Shown here: positions 59,836 through 64,000 of the stretch, in pieces
How the letters are laid out: each line of letters starts with the position of its first letter
Position numbering within the stretch: position 1 is the stretch's first letter
Origin: Portunus trituberculatus
Lineage: Eukaryota > Arthropoda > Malacostraca > Decapoda > Portunidae
Assembly: GCF_017591435.1 (NCBI RefSeq)
Contig: NC_059301.1
Coordinates: 38,106,673-38,170,672, forward strand
Direction: 5' to 3'
DNA length: 64,000 bases
Notes under the pieces: generated by a model
Seen by the model: the letters and a program-made list of their open reading frames with translations, nothing else
What the model was told of the DNA's origin: nothing
The model's database searches: none
Program-made: the position numbers and the translations under genes

Positions 59836-60846
59836 TTGGTTATTCCAGAAGTTTTTGTTCCAGTCATTCTACAACTTATGCACGATCACCCTACAGCTGG
59901 ACATCCAGGTCGTGACAAAACCCTGGCTGCCGTCCGTCGTGCATATTATTGGCCTCGTATGAGAGTAGACGTTGTCGATCATGTTTCGCGTTGCGTTAGC
60001 TGCGCTAAGCATAAGGGCGTTACGTCTGGTCCTGCGCCTATGCTAGGATACCCACCACCTGCACAACCATGGGATGTAGTTGCAATGGACCTTCTGCAGC
60101 TTCCTAAGAGTCGCCAAGGCTCCCAGTACCTCTTGGTTTGCGTAGATCATTTCTCTCGTTTTGTAGTTTTGTCCCCGGTAAAAGCTAAGACAGCACCTGC
60201 GATTGCACATGCGCTAGTTACGCACTTGTTCTGTCCTTACACCACTCCACGTGTTCTCCTTAGCGATAATGGCACGGAGTTCAGAAATGCCTTGCTATCG
60301 GAGATCTGCGCTAAGTATAACATCAAACAGACGTTTACCGTAGCTTACCATCCAAGTTCAAATGGCCTGGTAGAGAGGGCGAATCGTAAAATCCTTGAAG
60401 CCCTCCGTCATGTTGTCACTAGCTTACATGACAACTGGGAAGACTGGATTCCTCAGGTTGCGGCTTGCATTAATGGTTCGGTATGTGAATCAACTGCGAA
60501 AACCCGCACTACATTCTCTATGGAGTAGATAAGAGATTGCCATACGACTTGTTGGCGGGTCCTCTAAGCCTGTCTATAACATAGATGACTACTCTTCCCA
60601 GCATCTGCGAGTTTTCACAGACATACATAAAAGGTTAGGGAGAAATTGCTTGCTTCTAGGAATGAGATGATGCAGCAACAACACAAGCGTGCAACTCCTA
60701 TCACCTTTAGAGTAGGAGATATGGTGATGGTTCAAGCGCCCCCGAGGGAATCCAAATTGTCCCCTAAGTTCATGGGTCCGCGCTTAATTGTCAGCGAGGG
60801 TAATGGTAACAAGTTTGCAGTTTTGACCCAGCTCTCAATACTGTAG
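59836..60846 (+). pseudogene. int: Ty3/gypsy integrase with GPY/F module
   Basis: Inserts the cDNA into the host chromosome. N-terminal HHCC zinc finger: HDHPTAGHPGRDKT with CVSCAKHK. Core: VAMDLLQLPKS (first Asp), LLSDNGTEFRN (second Asp) and SSNGLVERANRK (Glu), all on one open frame of 230 codons (59836-60528). After a frameshift near 60530 the C-terminal piece (60646-60846) has VGDMVMVQ and LSPKFMGPRLIV, the GPY/F module. No chromodomain is seen. The core is the best-preserved part of the element. Confidence 0.87.
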
Positions 60847-61005
60847 AAATGGTTCACAGTGACAGGCTCAAGATAACTAAGGCTTCTGATCCAGCTTTGG
60901 ATAGTCGCACTTGCATACCGAGTAATAATCCTCCAACCACTGCCATCCCACCTACTAGTCATCCTACTCACTCTTATAATCTCAGGTCACGAACCTAACG
61001 CAACG

Positions 61006-61018
61006 CTTTCTTGCAGCA
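61006..61018 (+). promoter_or_regulatory. Candidate splice acceptor before env
   Basis: CTTTCTTGCAG ends at 61016, two bases before the env ATG. Errantivirus env is translated from a spliced RNA, so an acceptor at this place is meaningful. The donor could be the GTGAGA at about 55490 in the leader. Confidence 0.45.
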
Positions 61019-62706
61019 ATGGCGTTTTTCCTGCTTCTCTGGGGAACATTAGGGACTGCATTGGCTACTCCAACACATCTCAAGCCAGGGGCACTCGTTG
61101 CGCCCTTGGGAACAGTGACCCTAGTGGAAGATGCGTTGTTCGTCCGCTATTCTTACTCCACTCTTCACTCAGTGCCGGGAGTCCTGAGGGGCGTTGCTTC
61201 AAGCTTAGCGGAGATGGTTCGGCGAGTGGAGGTTGAACTCGCCGAACAGACAGACACACCATCTTATCCTCATTCCACTTCTATTCTCAACCTCCTAAAG
61301 ACTCGCTTAACTTTTCTCTCTAACAAACTTGCTACCGCTACGTACGACTTTTCTAAACACCCAATGCATGCTCGGAACAAGCGAGGATTGATCAATGCCT
61401 TCGGTAAAATTTCCCAAACTCTCTTTGGTACAGCGATGGATGAGGATGTACAGGATTTACGTGAACGCTACAATCATCTTGTCAACATTGCAACTACTAA
61501 TAGACGAGTCATTAATATGCACAGTAAACACATTGCTAGTCTGGAATCACATTTGAAAGATCTCCTTGGCCATACCAATCACCTTCGTAGTGTACTTAAC
61601 GATGCAATAGTTCGCATAGCTGAATTGACGGACTTTGTTCTCGTAGATCAGTCACTGGAAGTTTTAGAATCCGCTCTAGATGCCATGCTTTCCTATAATT
61701 CTGTCCTCATCCAAAACCTTGTTAATGCCAGCCGGGGTATAGTAACTGCTGCTCTTTTCCCTGTCGCTGATCTAATCAAGACGCTTGACATTGGACAGAC
61801 TATTTTCAAATTACAACCTTTGTTTAACCGTGATATTGTGGAACATTATTATCCCATCTTAGAAACGGTTCTCACGCTTGAAGCTGTCGTCATCTATGTT
61901 CCTTTCAAATCAATGGACACCTTTCATGCTTATGAAATCATTCCTTTTCCATTCTCTATTAACACCTCTGTCCTAATCCTAGACTTACCTCCTACTCTGG
62001 TTTTGATTGCAAAGGATTTTTCCGTGTATACCACTACCTCAAGGGACTCGCTGAGTAGCTGCATGTCATCGTATTTACACCGATATCACTGCGATGCTAC
62101 CCTTTTATTTTTCGCCCCATTGTAGGGAATATGTGCGAGGTCATCCTTACTCGTGTTCACGCAGAGGATGCTCTCTTAACTTGTCCCTATAGACATATAG
62201 TTCCACAGGCCATTTTTCAACATCCGTTCCATGGTTATCATTACTTCTTCCCAACTCCCATCCCTCTCGCAGTTGTTTGTCCGAATGGTACAATGTATGA
62301 GAGGGTTGTTGGTCATCATGCAGTTCACAATTTTTGTCATGTTACGTCTACTAATCTGACCACCTATCCTAAACGTCTCTACGAAGCTTTTACTGTCAAT
62401 ATATCTGCTCCTCATCTTTTCCCTTTATCTATTTTGCAAAATCTATCTTTTTACAGGCTTTCCTATGTTACTAACACCTTACATGAAATTAGATTTTCAA
62501 ACCAGTCAGAATTTGCTCAAGCCTTAGAAGAGTCTCTTCCAGAGTACCTCGATCCTGTTGTTTTCTATCCTAGTCTCTTAGTTCCTATTCTCCTGACCAT
62601 TTGCATTTTACTTCCTCTCTTTATTTGTGTTTACAAAGCGTTACGCCTTTATTCTAATCTTCATGCTGCCAAAGTTGCCCAGCGGCGATTTCACTCTCAA
62701 CCATGA
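61019..62706 (+). pseudogene. env: Envelope gene, baculovirus-F/errantivirus type
   Basis: A third gene, after integrase, in the position of env. The ATG at 61019 starts a signal-peptide-like segment (MAFFLLLWGTLGTALA). A furin-type site RNKR at residues 119-122 is followed by a glycine/hydrophobic segment of the kind expected for a fusion peptide, then helical and linker regions. A frameshift near 62125 separates the second part (62131-62706). That part has several N-glycosylation sites (NGT, NLT, NIS, NLS, NQS) and a C-terminal transmembrane segment (about 62563-62640) with a short basic tail. The layout matches the fusion-protein family shared by baculovirus F and insect errantivirus Env. 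It is broken as read. Sequence identity to a named Env cannot be judged by eye. Confidence 0.75.
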
Positions 62707-62810
62707 ACTTCCTGTAGTACACTTTAACACGGCTAGGTACACGATTAGAATATTTCTATGTATGCTTTCTTTTTATGCCGCGAGGACGCGGCAGGTATGT
62801 GACCGAGCGG

Positions 62811-63417
62811 TGTTAGGGTATGAATTGTATATAATTATTTTTTCCTTGTTTCTACACACAGCCGTGAGAAGCGAGGCTGATCTTAGCGAAGAGCACATCC
62901 TTTCATTTTCATGTGCAAGCACTTCTTATGCTAAGTCAGTATACGTTCCCACAGGCTCAGTGTGGGAACCTCTGGTTGCTGGATTATATATATGTAATTA
63001 TAACAGCATAGACATATATTTAGTACTATCATATATTTTATTTCTTTCATTTATGATTAAGTAATACTTTAACTATTGTAACCAATGCATTTGTAACTGT
63101 TCTTTAATATATGAGTCGGTCACCGGTGTCAGTGAGTTTTGCTGACGAGAGATTGACAAGACGGAGCTACGTTAGTTGGAGTCTGACGAACACACGAGCT
63201 GGCCGTTGTGCTCCCCCGGGCGTTTGCCAGGGAGCTGTGGACTGTGTGTGTGTACAAGACTATCCTTGTGTAGTGTAAATAACTGTATTGTTAATATAAG
63301 GAAAACCCAAGCTGTGTTTTCGTTAACTCCCTGAGAAGACAGTGTGAGAGAGTTCCTGAACTAACGACACTGCTACTCTTGTGCCCTCTTCGTGGTAACA
63401 TAACATTGACCACAACA
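62811..63417 (+). repeat. Right LTR of Ty3/gypsy element
   Basis: 607 bp, TGTTAGGGTATG...TTGACCACAACA. It matches the left LTR except for the ~250-bp block missing there. Upstream of it I see only a weak purine-rich patch (GCGAGGACGCGG), not a clean polypurine tract. The downstream flank is ACACAGTC, which does not match the flank of the left LTR (CTGCA). Confidence 0.88.
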
Positions 63418-63780
63418 ACACAGTCAAACAATATTCTCACTGCACTGCACAGTTTGACAAAGGCCAGCAACTGGGTGGGTGAAGATGCCATCCTGACTCT
63501 ACTAAAGTCATTCACACTTCGTGTGAATTCTATGGAGAAGAAGAAAAGCTGAAAACAGAGGTAAGAGTTTACTATGCCTCTTTCCCAAACACATTCACGC
63601 TTATGGGGATGTCAACAACTCCCAGAAACAATAGTGGACAGGACATTTTTTCAAACACTGGTCGAAATTATAAAAACGTATGCCACCATTCCAGTCCCTA
63701 CAGCAACAGAGGAGAAGTCCTTCTCTAAGCTCAAACTGATCCAAACTCAGAAGCTTATGCACAGAAGAGAGACTCTCTGA
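63418..63780 (+). pseudogene. hAT transposase C-terminal fragment
   Basis: The frame 63574-63780 contains LPETIVDRTFFQTLVEII and KTYATIPVPTATEEKSFSKL followed by KLIQTQKLMHRRETL. The pattern TIPV-x-TA-x-E-x-SFSKLKLI is the C-terminal dimerisation domain of hAT transposases (ZMYM1-like lineage). The part before it (63418-63570) is probably the same gene but in broken frames. A poly(A)-like run follows at 63797. No terminal repeats are visible. Confidence 0.7.
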
Positions 63781-63939
63781 TCTCCTAGTAATTGAAAAAA
63801 AAAAAAAAAAAAAACCTGATGGACGATCAACATTTACAAGAACATGGCCCCCAAAAAGTTGTTATTGTGAGAAAACAGTTACAGTTACAGTAACAATGTG
63901 ACAAATATGAAGGATTATTTCTTTTTAAGTTAATTTGAC

Positions 63940-64000
63940 AGTTGTTAGCACCCACGGCCCGTGGCTGGCGGGTGTCTATTTTCCTCGCTCCGTTCTGTAT
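63940..64000. repeat. Dispersed repeat segment (copy 2), cut by window end
   Basis: Closely similar to 53055-53115 (see there). The repeat continues beyond the window, so its type cannot be decided. Confidence 0.6.

Overview
The window is eukaryotic, repeat-dominated genomic DNA from an arthropod, most likely a decapod crustacean (crab-like). The grounds are very long (TG)n and (TA)n microsatellites, a tRNA-Val-derived SINE and LINE 3' ends of the kind I know from decapod genomes, DIRS-like and env-bearing Ty3/gypsy elements, and one exon of an arthropod-type BTB gene. I see no bacterial-style operons, CRISPR arrays or rRNA. Species assignment is inference.

Layout. From 1 to about 39.1 kb the sequence is a head-to-tail array of non-LTR retrotransposons, all on the minus strand. 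Most belong to one CR1/L2-like superfamily of at least five diverged subfamilies. Each copy's 3' end (tandem AACTAGGTAAATAC motif followed by (AC)n) abuts the 5' side of the preceding copy, usually across a (TG)n tract as read on the plus strand. Four copies reach a 5' UTR (5' ends near 6340, 10745, 30281 and 37975); the others are truncated. One poly(A)-tailed LINE of another family lies at 18.4-21.7 kb. Later insertions interrupt the array: a Tigger derivative (4507-5436), a 3' fragment of an unrelated LINE (7811-8133), a PIF/Harbinger element with TTA target duplication (11110-12940), a Tigger-like MITE (38303-38830), two SINE copies and a SINE fragment. A Tc1-like element sits inside a (TA)n tract (39202-40595).

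From 40.6 to 51 kb the sequence is mixed: a second Tigger derivative, a piggyBac-like end, LINE and DIRS gag fragments, a second SINE family, a Harbinger MITE and a piggyBac-like MITE. They surround the one convincing host-gene piece, a minus-strand BTB/POZ start exon (45281-45382) with consensus splice sites on both sides, and a possible upstream 5'-UTR splice donor near 48808.

From 51.4 to 63.4 kb lies a Ty3/gypsy (errantivirus-like) element. It has two LTR copies, gag with a CCHC knuckle, protease, RT/RNase H, integrase with GPY/F module, and an envelope gene with a furin-type site and C-terminal membrane anchor. Every gene except integrase is broken by single-base frameshifts. The 5' LTR carries an internal deletion, the leader is about 4 kb, and the LTR flanks do not match. 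A hAT transposase C-terminus follows.

Apart from the BTB exon I see no host protein-coding gene. Most long open frames on the plus strand of 1-39 kb are shadows of the minus-strand LINEs or translations of (TG)n. Many breaks are one-base indels in homopolymers, so some may be assembly errors rather than decay.
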